Assembly: GCF_026672275.1 (NCBI RefSeq)
Contig: NZ_JANQCD010000009.1
Location: 62,001-126,000, forward strand
From: Marinifilum sp. D737
Lineage (GTDB): Bacteria; Bacteroidota; Bacteroidia; Bacteroidales; Marinifilaceae
DNA length: 64,000 nucleotides
Direction: 5' to 3'
The notes below the pieces were generated by a model, which was not told where the DNA came from, ran no database searches, and saw only the letters and a list, made by a program, of their open reading frames with translations. This document shows, in pieces, positions 55,333-64,000 of this stretch. Every line of letters starts with the position of its first letter. Position 1 is the stretch's first letter. A program made the translations under genes and the position numbers.

Positions 55333-55368
55333 GGCACAAGAAAAATACAATGCTCTTGTGTCTTTTTT
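55333..55368 (+). terminator. Terminator-like hairpin in the leader of the FabK-M16 operon
   Basis: GGCACAAGA (55333-55341) pairs with TCTTGTGTC (55354-55362) over 9 bp with one wobble pair, followed by six T. It lies between the candidate promoter and the start at 55396, with no upstream gene on this strand, so it may be an attenuator. Confidence 0.55.
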
Positions 55369-55395
55369 GCTTGTATACTAATAGAATATAATATA

Positions 55396-56343
55396 ATGAC
55401 AAATAGAATTACATCTCTTTTTGGAATAGAATTCCCTCTTGTGCAAGGAGGAATGGTATGGTGTTCGGGTTGGAAATTGGCTTCAGCAGTAAGTAATGCT
55501 GGCGGTCTAGGTTTAATTGGTGCGGGATCAATGCACCCCGAAACTTTCAAAGAACACATTCAAAAAGCAAAAGCTGCTACTTCTAAACCTTTTGGTGTTA
55601 ATGTTCCATTATTATATCCTGAAATGGATAAAATCATGAACATTATTATTGAGGAAGAAGTGAAAATTGTTTTCACATCGGCAGGAAGTCCTAAAAAATG
55701 GACGCCATTTTTAAAAGAGCATGGAATTACAGTTGTTCATGTTGTATCAAGCGCATTCTTTGCAAAAAAATGCGAAGACGCTGGAGTTGATGCTATTGTT
55801 GCTGAAGGCTTTGAAGCCGGAGGACACAATGGTAGAGAAGAAACAACTACGATGACACTAATCCCTTCGGTTAGAAAAGCAACTACTCTTCCAGTAATAG
55901 CAGCCGGTGGAATTGGATCGGGACAAAGCATGTTGGCAGCAATGGTTCTAGGTGCCGATGGTGTACAAATGGGAACTCGTTTTGCTGTAGCTGAAGAATC
56001 TTCAGCGCATATTGATTTTAAAAAATCAGTTATTGAACTGGGTGAAGGGGGAACAAAATTGGCCCTTAAAAAACTGGCTCCAACCCGCCTGGTTAAAAAT
56101 CAATTCTTTGAGCAAGTTAATGATGCTGAATGCAGAGGTGCATCGCAGGAAGAAATGAGAGAGCTTCTAGGAAAAGGACGTGCCAAAAAAGGCATGTTTG
56201 AAGGAAACCTTGAAGAGGGAGAATTGGAAATTGGACAAGTTTCGGCCTTGATATCCAAAATCCAATCGGTAAAAGAAATTGTGAGTGAGATAAAATCCGA
56301 ATACAAGGAAGCATTAACTGGCTTAGCCAAATTCAATATCTAA
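55396..56343 (+). CDS. FMN-dependent oxidoreductase, FabK/nitronate monooxygenase family
   Basis: The 315-residue TIM-barrel flavoenzyme shows IEFPLVQGGM (about 11-20), SNAGGLGLIGAGS, GVNVPLL and EGFEAGGHNGREETTT with the family His, plus AAGGIGSGQSMLAAMVLGADGVQMGTRF at the phosphate-binding site. FabK members reduce enoyl-ACP in fatty acid synthesis; nitronate monooxygenases detoxify alkyl nitronates. EAGGHNG and the overall length favour an FabK-like enzyme, but the two cannot be told apart with certainty. It is followed directly by an M16 peptidase gene. Confidence 0.85.
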   Translation: MTNRITSLFGIEFPLVQGGMVWCSGWKLASAVSNAGGLGLIGAGSMHPETFKEHIQKAKAATSKPFGVNVPLLYPEMDKIMNIIIEEEVKIVFTSAGSPKKWTPFLKEHGITVVHVVSSAFFAKKCEDAGVDAIVAEGFEAGGHNGREETTTMTLIPSVRKATTLPVIAAGGIGSGQSMLAAMVLGADGVQMGTRFAVAEESSAHIDFKKSVIELGEGGTKLALKKLAPTRLVKNQFFEQVNDAECRGASQEEMRELLGKGRAKKGMFEGNLEEGELEIGQVSALISKIQSVKEIVSEIKSEYKEALTGLAKFNI

Positions 56344-57582
56344 ATGATAGAATTCGATAAATTTACACTTGAAAATGGATTAAGAGTAATTGTTCATCGG
56401 GATGAAACAACTCCGATGGCTGCTGTTAACCTTTTATACAATATTGGTTCAAAAGATGAAGCTCCTGAACGCACGGGTTTTGCTCATTTATTTGAGCATT
56501 TGATGTTTGGTGGATCTGTAAACATTCCCAATTACGATGAGCCTTTGCAATTGGTTGGCGGAGACAACAATGCATGGACAAGCAACGATGTAACCAACTA
56601 TTATCTTACAGTTCCAAAAGACAATCTGGAAACTGCATTTTGGTTGGAATCAGACAGAATGCTGAGTTTGGCTTTTAGCGAGAAAAGCCTGGAGGTTCAA
56701 CGAAATGTTGTAATTGAAGAGTTTAAACAAAGATATTTTAACCAACCTTACGGTGATGTTTGGTTGCATTTACGCCCATTGGCATACAAAAAACATCCAT
56801 ATCAATGGTCGACAATTGGAAAATCGATTGAGCAGATTGAAACCGTACAACTGGATGAAGTCAAAGCATTTTTCTTTAAGCATTATGCGCCAAACAATGC
56901 AATACTTGTGGTGTCGGGTAATGTAGAAACCGAGAATGTAAAGCGCTTGGCAGAAAAATGGTTCGGACCAATTGAACGTCGGGAAATTGCCGAGCGAAAC
57001 CTCCCTACAGAACCCAAACAAAATGAATTGAGAACTTTACATTTAGAACGCAATGTTCCGTTCGATGCAATTTATATGGCTTTCCACATGGGTAAAAGAA
57101 CCGATGATGAGTTCTACTCTACCGATTTGACTTCTGATGTTTTATCAAATGGTCAATCATCAAGAATTTTTCAGAAGCTGATAAAAGAACGTAACTTGTT
57201 CTCTTCTATTGATGCCTACCTTACCGGTGATTTTGAACCTGGACTTTTCCTGGTAACTGGAAAATTAAGCGAAGGAGTTTCTTTTGAAACAGCCGAGGCT
57301 GCTATTTGGGAAGAATTAAATAAAATTGCCACAGAAAAGATTACTGATTACGAATTACAAAAGGTTAAAAACAAGATTGAATCGAGCCTGGTATTTTCAG
57401 AAATCAGCTACTTAAACAAAGCCATGAATCTTGCCACACACGAACTACTTGGCGATGCGAATGAGATCAACACCGAGGTAGAGAAATATCGTAAAGTAAG
57501 CATTGATGATATATTAAACACATCAGCAAAGCTTTTTAGAAAAGAGAATTGTTCGATTTTATATTATCACGCAAAAAAATAG
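56344..57582 (+). CDS. M16 family zinc peptidase, catalytic subunit
   Basis: The 412-residue protein carries the inverted zinc motif HLFEH at His48-Glu51-His52 and a downstream Glu (125 or 126, VVIEEFKQR) as third ligand. It is an active M16 (pitrilysin/processing peptidase-like) enzyme. The fold has two homologous halves. No signal peptide is visible, so it is probably cytoplasmic, unlike many periplasmic relatives. It starts immediately after the FabK-like stop and is followed two bases later by a second M16 gene that lacks the zinc motif. The two likely form a heterodimer. Confidence 0.9.
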   Translation: MIEFDKFTLENGLRVIVHRDETTPMAAVNLLYNIGSKDEAPERTGFAHLFEHLMFGGSVNIPNYDEPLQLVGGDNNAWTSNDVTNYYLTVPKDNLETAFWLESDRMLSLAFSEKSLEVQRNVVIEEFKQRYFNQPYGDVWLHLRPLAYKKHPYQWSTIGKSIEQIETVQLDEVKAFFFKHYAPNNAILVVSGNVETENVKRLAEKWFGPIERREIAERNLPTEPKQNELRTLHLERNVPFDAIYMAFHMGKRTDDEFYSTDLTSDVLSNGQSSRIFQKLIKERNLFSSIDAYLTGDFEPGLFLVTGKLSEGVSFETAEAAIWEELNKIATEKITDYELQKVKNKIESSLVFSEISYLNKAMNLATHELLGDANEINTEVEKYRKVSIDDILNTSAKLFRKENCSILYYHAKK

Positions 57583-57584
57583 GA

Positions 57585-58889
57585 ATGGAAAAATTATATA
57601 GAAACACTGCTCCTGAATTCAAAACTGTTGATAGTATAGAGATTCTTGGAGATATAAAATATACCCTGAGCAATAATATTCCGGTACATGTAATTAATGG
57701 AGGGAGTCAGGAAGTATTAAAAATAGAATTCATTTTTGATGCTGGAATATGGTATCAAAACTCACCTCTCGTAGCAAGTATGGCCAACAGTATGCTTAAC
57801 GAGGGAACCAGCAAGTACAATGCTGCTGAAATTGCAGAAAAGTTCGACTTTTATGGAGCCTACATTGGTTTTTCTGCAGCCAAACACGACGCGAGTGTTT
57901 GTTTGTACACCTTGAATAAATACCTTTCTCAAACGCTTGAAATAACCGAAAACCTGATTAAGGATTCCATTTTCCCGCAAAAGGAATTTGAAACCATTCT
58001 TTTGAATAAGAAACAACGTTTTCAGATTGAGCATCAAAAAACAAATGTCCTTGCAAAAGATGAGTTCAGTAGTTTAATCTATGGAAAACAACATCCTTAC
58101 TCGAATATTTTCGATGAATCGGAGTTCGACAAATTAGATATCAATACCGTTAAGGAATTCTACAAAACACATTACACTCCGAATAACTGTAAAATTATCA
58201 TTGCAGGCAAAGTTGATCAATCTGTTATCGATAAACTGGAAGAGCTGTTTGGAAAGAAAGCTTGGCCTAAAAAGGATAATTTGATTCATGCAAAACACGA
58301 AATCCAATCATCAGAAGAGAACAAAAGCTTTGTATGTAAGGATGATGCCGTTCAGGCTTGCATTCGCATAGGTCGACCTATTTTCAACAAAACGCATAAA
58401 GATTACACTACACTGCATCTTTTCAATTTAATTCTTGGAGGATATTTTGGTTCACGCCTTATGCAAAACATCCGTGAAGATAAAGGTTATACATATGGAA
58501 TTAATTCCATTATTATTTCTCATTTAAAAGGAGGACACTTTGTAATTGTTACCGAAGTTGGAAGTGATGTTTGCAAAGCGGCAATTGATGAAATCCATAA
58601 AGAAATTAAAAGATTAAGAGAAGAGTTGGTATCAGATGAAGAGTTGAATCTGGTGAAAAATTACATTTCTGGCGAAATGCTACGCAATCTTGACAGTCCC
58701 TTTGCTCTTTCTGAAAGTTTGAAAGGCAACTTGCCTTTTGGATTAGATAACTCTTACTATCAAAACTTTATAAAAGAATTGAAAAGGGTTGACGCTGAAA
58801 AAATCAAAACTCTGGCAAATACTTATTTTCAAGAAGAAGATCTTAAACTAGTTGTTTGTGGTCCAGATAATTGCAAAAATTCAATCTAA
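57585..58889 (+). CDS. M16 family peptidase-like, non-catalytic partner
   Basis: The start at 57585 follows the upstream stop by two bases and gives 434 residues; a longer frame from 57549 overlaps the active subunit gene and is unlikely. The HxxEH motif is missing in the first domain (ANSMLNEGTSKYNAAEIAEK stands there). The second half keeps the GGYFGSRLMQNIREDKGYTYGI motif whose Arg and Tyr bind substrate in the partner subunit. This is the usual division of labour in two-subunit M16B peptidases. Confidence 0.9.
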   Translation: MEKLYRNTAPEFKTVDSIEILGDIKYTLSNNIPVHVINGGSQEVLKIEFIFDAGIWYQNSPLVASMANSMLNEGTSKYNAAEIAEKFDFYGAYIGFSAAKHDASVCLYTLNKYLSQTLEITENLIKDSIFPQKEFETILLNKKQRFQIEHQKTNVLAKDEFSSLIYGKQHPYSNIFDESEFDKLDINTVKEFYKTHYTPNNCKIIIAGKVDQSVIDKLEELFGKKAWPKKDNLIHAKHEIQSSEENKSFVCKDDAVQACIRIGRPIFNKTHKDYTTLHLFNLILGGYFGSRLMQNIREDKGYTYGINSIIISHLKGGHFVIVTEVGSDVCKAAIDEIHKEIKRLREELVSDEELNLVKNYISGEMLRNLDSPFALSESLKGNLPFGLDNSYYQNFIKELKRVDAEKIKTLANTYFQEEDLKLVVCGPDNCKNSI

Positions 58890-59084
58890 AAACGCTTAGT
58901 TTTTAACAAACCGATTAAATCATAGGATAAATTATCAGCAATCTTGCTTAAAATCCATTTTAAAGACGATTTGTATAGAAAATAGTACAATTTTAAGCTT
59001 AGCAAAGCATTAAATAATAGTTAGATTTCGCTACATTTAGAGATTACAACTAAAATTAACAAAGAAGAGAACTCAAGTTTATTT

Positions 59085-61340
59085 ATGAACGTTGAAACCG
59101 AAAAAGATAAACAATTAGTACTTGATGCTTATGAAGCTCTTTTAAAAGACTGCAAAAGAAGTCATGCTGAAGAGAGTCGTAAGATGATTGAGAAGGCTTT
59201 CCAATTTGCCTGGAAAGCCCACAGAGGTGTGCGAAGAAAATCAGGAGAACCATATATATTACATCCAATTGAAGTTGCTCATATTGCTGCCAAAGAAATG
59301 GGTCTTGGCACAAAATCAATTGTTGCAGCTTTGCTTCACGATGTGGTTGAAGATACAGATTATACCGTTGAAGATATTGAAAATCTATTTGGCGAGAAAG
59401 TATCTCAAATCGTTGATGGACTAACCAAAATCAAAGGTGTTTTTGATCAGAAAACATCAATGCAAGCGGAAAACTTCAGAAAAATGCTTCTCACCTTATC
59501 AGATGATTTACGTGTAATTCTGATAAAAATGGCTGATCGCCTGCACAACATGCGAACCTTAAGTTCCATGCCATTGCGCAAGCAAATGAAGATTGCTGGT
59601 GAAACTCTTTTTCTTTTTGCTCCATTGGCTCATCGTATGGGCCTATACACAATAAAAACAGAGCTTGAGAATCTAAGTTTAAAGTATGAGCATCCTGATG
59701 ATTACAACTTAATTGATGAGAAGATAAAAGAGCAGGAAGCCAAACAAGCTAAGCTTATTGAGCGAATTATTGCGCCTATTGAAGTAAAACTGCAAGACAA
59801 TAACATCCGCTGCTCCATAAAAAACCGTCCTCGTTCCATTTATTCCATTTGGACCAAAATGCAAACTCAGAATGTTAGCGTAGAGGAAATTTATGACTTG
59901 CTTTCGGTTCGTGTTGTTTTTAAGCCTGAAGAAGGCATTCCTGAAAAAAACCAATGTTGGAATATTTACTCTCTAATCACCGATATCTACAAACCAAAAC
60001 CAGAGCGAATAAGAGACTGGGTTAGTACCCCTAAAGCAAATGGTTACGAAGCATTGCATGTAACTGCCATGGGACCGCAAGGAAATTGGGTAGAATTTCA
60101 GATTAGAACAGAAAGAATGGATGATATTGCAGAAAAAGGCTTTGCAGTTCATTCAAAATACAATATTAATGGTTCCGGCGAATCGGAACTTGATAAATGG
60201 CTAAAGGATGTAAGAGAAATTCTTGATAATCCTGAAGCCGATGCAATGGCATTTTTAGATGAATTTAAACTGAACCTGTTCTCACAGGAAATTCAGGTTT
60301 TTACACCTAAAGGTCATATTAAAACCTTACCTAAAAATGCTACCACGCTGGATTTTGCCTATGAAATTCATACAGACATTGGCAACCAATGCATTGGTGC
60401 TAAAGTAAATCACCGCTTGGTTCCTCTTAGTCATGTACTTAAAAGTGGCGATCAGGTGGAAATCCTTACCTCCGAAAAACAATCTCCAAAACATGAGTGG
60501 ACCGAATTTGTTGTTACAGCAAAAGCCAAATCGAAAATAAAGTCCGCTTTTAAGAAAGAGAGAAAAGAATATACCAGCAAGGGTGCCAGAATGGTAGAAG
60601 ATCAACTTTTAGAGGTTGGACTTCAGCTAAATGCTAAAGCCTTGCGAAAAATGCTTGAACATTATAAACTATCTGGCAAGGAAGAGTTATTCTATAAAAT
60701 TGGTATGGGTAAAATCGATATCAATGAAATAGAAGCTATTGTTCGCAAAAAATCGCGCAGCAAATTCATTAAATATTGGCGACTTAATTTTTTTGGTGAT
60801 AGTGACAAAGAGGAAGCCGAAGAAGAAACCACAAGCGAAACAGTTGAAGACCAGAAGCCAACCATTGATAAAAAGAAGACTTTTATGCTTAATGAAATGG
60901 CTGCCAATGAGTCCTACAAAATTGCCACTTGCTGTAAGCCTATTCCAGGTGACGAGGTTCTTGGTTATTTAGATATGGCCAACAACGTAACCATTCACAA
61001 ACGAAAATGTCCAAATGCCTTAAAACTGATGTCAAGTCAGGGAGATCGAATCTTAGCAGCCGACTGGACCAGTCATAGGTTAATGTCTTTCCTTGCTGTT
61101 ATTGAGCTTTCAGGCATTGATAAAATTGGAATTGTGAACGAGGTAACCAATATTATCTCAAAAGATCATGACGTAAATATGAGGTCTCTTCACTTCGAAA
61201 GTCACGATGGCGTTTTCGAAGGACTGATTCACCTTTACGTTCACAATACGGAAGACCTTAACAATCTTATCGTGAAGCTTATCAAGATCAAAGGCCTTGA
61301 TAACGTGAAACGTATCGAAAATATTGAAGAATATTCCTAG
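59085..61340 (+). CDS. rsh: Bifunctional (p)ppGpp synthetase/hydrolase
   Basis: The 751-residue RelA/SpoT homologue makes and degrades (p)ppGpp, the stringent-response alarmone. Order: HD hydrolase domain with His60 and HDVVED (85-90) intact, synthetase domain with RPRSIYSIWTKMQ and the YEALHVT region, TGS domain (IQVFTPKGHIKTLPKNATTLDFAYEIH), a helical and zinc-finger-like region with CCKPIPGDEV, and a C-terminal ACT domain. All sites for both activities look intact, so it is the bifunctional Rel type. Fur and PurA follow downstream. Confidence 0.94.
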   Translation: MNVETEKDKQLVLDAYEALLKDCKRSHAEESRKMIEKAFQFAWKAHRGVRRKSGEPYILHPIEVAHIAAKEMGLGTKSIVAALLHDVVEDTDYTVEDIENLFGEKVSQIVDGLTKIKGVFDQKTSMQAENFRKMLLTLSDDLRVILIKMADRLHNMRTLSSMPLRKQMKIAGETLFLFAPLAHRMGLYTIKTELENLSLKYEHPDDYNLIDEKIKEQEAKQAKLIERIIAPIEVKLQDNNIRCSIKNRPRSIYSIWTKMQTQNVSVEEIYDLLSVRVVFKPEEGIPEKNQCWNIYSLITDIYKPKPERIRDWVSTPKANGYEALHVTAMGPQGNWVEFQIRTERMDDIAEKGFAVHSKYNINGSGESELDKWLKDVREILDNPEADAMAFLDEFKLNLFSQEIQVFTPKGHIKTLPKNATTLDFAYEIHTDIGNQCIGAKVNHRLVPLSHVLKSGDQVEILTSEKQSPKHEWTEFVVTAKAKSKIKSAFKKERKEYTSKGARMVEDQLLEVGLQLNAKALRKMLEHYKLSGKEELFYKIGMGKIDINEIEAIVRKKSRSKFIKYWRLNFFGDSDKEEAEEETTSETVEDQKPTIDKKKTFMLNEMAANESYKIATCCKPIPGDEVLGYLDMANNVTIHKRKCPNALKLMSSQGDRILAADWTSHRLMSFLAVIELSGIDKIGIVNEVTNIISKDHDVNMRSLHFESHDGVFEGLIHLYVHNTEDLNNLIVKLIKIKGLDNVKRIENIEEYS

Positions 61341-61440
61341 ATAAAATTTATTCTAAATAAGGTTTTAATTCTAAAAAAAATTACTATTTTAGACCATTAT
61401 TTTAAATTAGATTAGATAACACCTAGGTTATTTTTAAGAT

Positions 61441-61899
61441 ATGAGCAACGAGGACACCAAAGAAATTGTGAAGAAGATGTTTACCGAATATCTTCAGAAA
61501 AAGGGACATCGAAAAACCCCTGAAAGATATGCTATTTTAGATGAGATTTACTCACGTGAAGGGCATTTCGATATCGAGTCTCTTTACATATTTATGAAAA
61601 ACAAAAATTATCGTGTAAGTAGAGCAACTCTTTATAATACTATAGATTTGCTTCTTGATTGCAAATTGGTAATCAAGCATCAATTTGGTAAAAATATTGC
61701 TCAATTCGAAAAGGCTTACGATAGCAACAAACACGATCACTTAATTTGCACTCGTTGTGGAAAAGTATTAGAATTCTGCGACACAAGACTGGATGATGTA
61801 AGAAGAAACGTATCGGACGATATGGATTTCAAGGTTTCGCACCACTCATTATACATCTATGGAACTTGTCAGGAATGTAGAAAACTAGAAAACAACTAA
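61441..61899 (+). CDS. fur: Fur family transcriptional repressor
   Basis: The 152-residue metalloregulator has an N-terminal winged helix ([28 protein letters not shown]) and a dimerisation domain. The metal-binding [17 protein letters not shown] and the C-terminal CQEC pair form the structural zinc site. Fur proteins respond to Fe2+; PerR and Zur are close relatives, and sequence alone does not fully exclude them. It sits 100 bp after rsh and about 250 bp before purA. A strong terminator follows. Confidence 0.9.
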   Translation: MSNEDTKEIVKKMFTEYLQKKGHRKTPERYAILDEIYSREGHFDIESLYIFMKNKNYRVSRATLYNTIDLLLDCKLVIKHQFGKNIAQFEKAYDSNKHDHLICTRCGKVLEFCDTRLDDVRRNVSDDMDFKVSHHSLYIYGTCQECRKLENN

Positions 61900-61924
61900 A
61901 TTTATCAACAATCATATTTCCCTA

Positions 61925-61953
61925 AAAACCTCTTAAAAACAAGAGGTTTTTTT
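61925..61953 (+). terminator. Terminator of fur
   Basis: AAAACCTCTT (61925-61934) and AAGAGGTTTT (61941-61950) form a 10-bp stem with a 6-base loop and T-run. Confidence 0.88.
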
Positions 61954-62012
61954 GTACCTGCACATTTTATCAACAAGCTGAATTTTCTTCAAAGCAATAT
62001 CAAAATAATTAC

Positions 62013-62020
62013 TACCTTTG
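62013..62020 (+). promoter_or_regulatory. Candidate -7 box of purA
   Basis: TACCTTTG fits TAnnTTTG and would give a purA leader of about 120 bases. A -33 TTTG is not clear at the expected distance. Confidence 0.4.
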
Positions 62021-62146
62021 ACTGTTAAAACTTGTAACCATCCTTCAAGATTTAACATCAAATCCGAACCGTTTTATAAATCCGAAAAAATAACAATTCG
62101 GTCCGGTAAATTAGATTATAAGATTTAAATCAAATTATTAGACAAG

Positions 62147-63418
62147 ATGAAAGTTGATGTGCTTTTAGGCCTCCAGTGGGGAGATGAAGGTAAAGGAAAA
62201 GTTGTGGATGTACTGACCCCAAAGTACGATTTAATTACCCGTTTTCAGGGTGGACCAAATGCAGGACATACCTTAGAATTTAACGAGATAAAACACGTTT
62301 TACACACTATTCCTTCTGGTATTTTCCGCGATGATAAAATCAATGTAATTGGTAATGGTGTTGTTATTGATCCTGTAATCTTTAAAAAGGAGATTGAAGG
62401 AATTAAAGGATTGGGTATTGATTTGTCTAAATCATTATTCATTTCTAAAAAAGCACATTTAATTTTACCATCTCACAGAATTCTTGATGCTGCTTCGGAA
62501 GCTGCCAAAGGAAAATCGAAAATTGGTTCTACTCTTAAAGGTATTGGCCCAACTTATATGGACAAAACTGGTAGAAACGGTTTAAGAGTTGGTGATATTA
62601 ACAGTAATTTTAAAGAAAAATACGATCTTTTAGTTGCTAAGCACCGTCAGATGCTTGATAAATTCTACGAGTTCGACTATGATATTTCTGAGTACGAAGC
62701 TGAATGGTTCGAAGGAATTAAAGTTCTTAGCGAATTCCAACACATCGATAGCGAACAATTCCTAAACGATGCATTAAAAGAAAACAAATCAATTCTTGCG
62801 GAAGGTGCTCAAGGTACTCTATTGGATATTGATTTTGGTTCATACCCATTCGTAACATCTTCGAACACTGTTTGTGCTGGTGCTTGTACTGGTTTAGGTG
62901 TTGCTCCTAACAGAATTGGTAATGTTATTGGTATTTTTAAAGCTTATTGTACTCGTGTAGGTATGGGACCATTCCCTACTGAATTGTTCGATGAAGATGG
63001 ACAAAAATTAAGAGACAATGGTAATGAGTACGGCTCTACTACAGGTCGTCCAAGACGTTGTGGTTGGTTAGATTTAGTATCATTGAAGTATTCTATCATG
63101 ATTAATGGCGTTACTGAATTAACCATGATGAAATCAGATGTTATGGATGATTTTGAAAGTGTTAAAATCTGTACTTCATACAAAGTAAATGGTCAGGAAG
63201 TAGCACACGTTCCTTACGAAATGACTGAGGATATTGAGCCAGTTTACACTGAATTTAAAGGATGGAAAACTGATATGACTTCAATGACTCATGAAAATGA
63301 ATTCCCGGAAGAATTTAATGCGTATATTGATTTCATTGAGAAAGAAACAGGAGTTCCTGTAAAAGTTGTTTCGGTAGGTCCTAACCGAGCACAAACAATC
63401 GACAGAATGATTGACTAA
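62147..63418 (+). CDS. purA: Adenylosuccinate synthetase
   Basis: PurA joins IMP and aspartate with GTP hydrolysis to form adenylosuccinate, the first committed step to AMP. The 423-residue protein begins MKVDVLLGLQWGDEGKGKVVD with the catalytic Asp13, and then shows GGPNAGHTLE with the catalytic His, GIGPTYMDKTGRNGLRV, AEGAQGTLLDIDFGSYPFVTSSNT, and GRPRRCGWLDL. Length is normal. It is monocistronic with its own terminator. Confidence 0.97.
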   Translation: MKVDVLLGLQWGDEGKGKVVDVLTPKYDLITRFQGGPNAGHTLEFNEIKHVLHTIPSGIFRDDKINVIGNGVVIDPVIFKKEIEGIKGLGIDLSKSLFISKKAHLILPSHRILDAASEAAKGKSKIGSTLKGIGPTYMDKTGRNGLRVGDINSNFKEKYDLLVAKHRQMLDKFYEFDYDISEYEAEWFEGIKVLSEFQHIDSEQFLNDALKENKSILAEGAQGTLLDIDFGSYPFVTSSNTVCAGACTGLGVAPNRIGNVIGIFKAYCTRVGMGPFPTELFDEDGQKLRDNGNEYGSTTGRPRRCGWLDLVSLKYSIMINGVTELTMMKSDVMDDFESVKICTSYKVNGQEVAHVPYEMTEDIEPVYTEFKGWKTDMTSMTHENEFPEEFNAYIDFIEKETGVPVKVVSVGPNRAQTIDRMID

Positions 63419-63440
63419 GATCAACATATATTATATAGAA

Positions 63441-63468
63441 AATCCCGCTATTAAGCGGGATTTTTTTT
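63441..63468 (+). terminator. Terminator of purA
   Basis: AATCCCGCT (63441-63449) and AGCGGGATT (63454-63462) form a 9-bp stem with a 4-base loop and eight T. Confidence 0.9.
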
Positions 63469-63496
63469 CATACTGCACGTACAACCTGGAATACTC

Positions 63497-64000
63497 TTAC
63501 GCCATTTTTAAAATAACGCGTTTGTAATACACTCCATCGACCACATAAAATGTTCTACCATTTTTCGTAATCAATTTGTACCCATTTGGCAAATTGTCTA
63601 CTTGTATGCCAACAGGAGGCGTAACAATTTCATACCTTTTTCCTAACGCAATGTAATAGGTGCCGTAATGGTAAAAATAGTTACGATCATTTAAAACAAT
63701 TCGAACGTGCTTTGCCGGTAGCACCTTAACCCTAATTCCTACCGGTGCAGCAACAATCTTGTATCCCCGGGTTGATTTTTTATAATAAATTCCATTTGCA
63801 TGATAAAACACTCCTTTGCCATACTTTATTCTTTTGGCGGAATTCACATACAAAACATGTGTTCCTTTTGCAGGATATCGTTTGTATCTTTTATGCTTTA
63901 CTACTAATTTTTTGTAAGTTCGCTTAGCCTGTACCTTACCAGGAATAAGCATACCACCCGATAAAAGGAATACAACAGCTAATAGTTTCACCAAATTCCT
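63497..64000 (-). CDS. Exported YY-repeat protein (DUF6515-like), 5' end cut by window
   Basis: The frame is open to the right edge (RNLVKLLAVVFLLSGGMLIPGKVQA at the start), so the true start lies beyond the window. The visible part has a signal peptide and about three repeats of a pattern like YxxGxYYKxxxxGYxIVxPPVGxxVxxLP (for instance near FYHANGIYYKKSTRGYKIV and FYHYGTYYIALGKRYEIV). Small exported proteins with YY repeats are found in Bacteroidota, with unknown function. TTG at 63994 is not a convincing start. Confidence 0.7.
   Translation of the reverse strand, partial: RNLVKLLAVVFLLSGGMLIPGKVQAKRTYKKLVVKHKRYKRYPAKGTHVLYVNSAKRIKYGKGVFYHANGIYYKKSTRGYKIVAAPVGIRVKVLPAKHVRIVLNDRNYFYHYGTYYIALGKRYEIVTPPVGIQVDNLPNGYKLITKNGRTFYVVDGVYYKRVILKMA

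Noticed and set aside
1-64000. tRNA genes, rRNA genes, insertion sequences or prophage
   Set aside because: No CCA-ended cloverleaf-like segment, rRNA sequence, transposase, integrase or phage gene was recognised, but a covariance-model search was not possible by eye.

Overview
The window looks like chromosomal DNA of a low-GC member of the Bacteroidota. This rests on AT-rich intergenic DNA, -7 promoter boxes of the TAnnTTTG type, few strong Shine-Dalgarno sites, hybrid histidine kinases, a TamB-like protein of about 1500 residues, and a Rel/SpoT - Fur - PurA gene order. An Rnf complex, an NhaD-type Na+/H+ antiporter and three ClC proteins suggest a marine, at least facultatively anaerobic organism, perhaps of the Marinilabiliales; that placement is inference. 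No tRNA, rRNA, CRISPR array, transposase or prophage was recognised.

Layout. 1-4331: the end of rnfB, then rnfC, D, G, E and A (ion-pumping ferredoxin:NAD+ oxidoreductase), closed by a terminator. 4537-9816: a hybrid histidine kinase, proC, and a membrane class III nucleotide cyclase preceded by an overlapping 60-residue small gene. 10021-16305: a TetR regulator followed by a tripartite RND efflux operon (lipoprotein adaptor, RND pump, TolC-like channel), with operator-like repeats between regulator and pump genes. 16388-22411: an NtrY/NtrC-like two-component pair divergent from a MacB/FtsX-type ABC transporter that has a sigma-54-like promoter and a palindrome about 150 bp upstream. 22482-22668: an array of 21-bp repeats. 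22711-24976: a TPR protein, a small PepSY-associated membrane protein and an OB-fold-like lipoprotein.

25281-32055: a signalling operon of two hybrid histidine kinases, CheR and CheB without other chemotaxis genes, followed by four degenerate 84-bp tandem repeats. 32490-39222: a CYTH protein, a small membrane protein, tsaD and tamB-like. 39374-42945: nhaD and an ExbB-ExbD-TonB energy-transduction operon. 43127-47519: a TauE/SafE exporter, glyA with a possible leader ORF, two tandem four-helix membrane paralogues and an Asp/Phe-rich secreted protein. 47879-55053: three collinear 591-residue ClC-CBS proteins with a formimidoylglutamase gene between the first two. 55396-63994: an FabK/nitronate monooxygenase-like enzyme, a pair of M16 peptidases, rel/spoT, fur, purA and a truncated surface protein with YY-rich repeats.

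Most of the window is ordinary core genome. The parts that most deserve a second look are the sigma-54/ABC module, the 84-bp repeat array, the ClC triplet with a channel-like substitution at the internal proton-glutamate position, the kinase-CheR-CheB operon, and several unusual leaders and short repeats.
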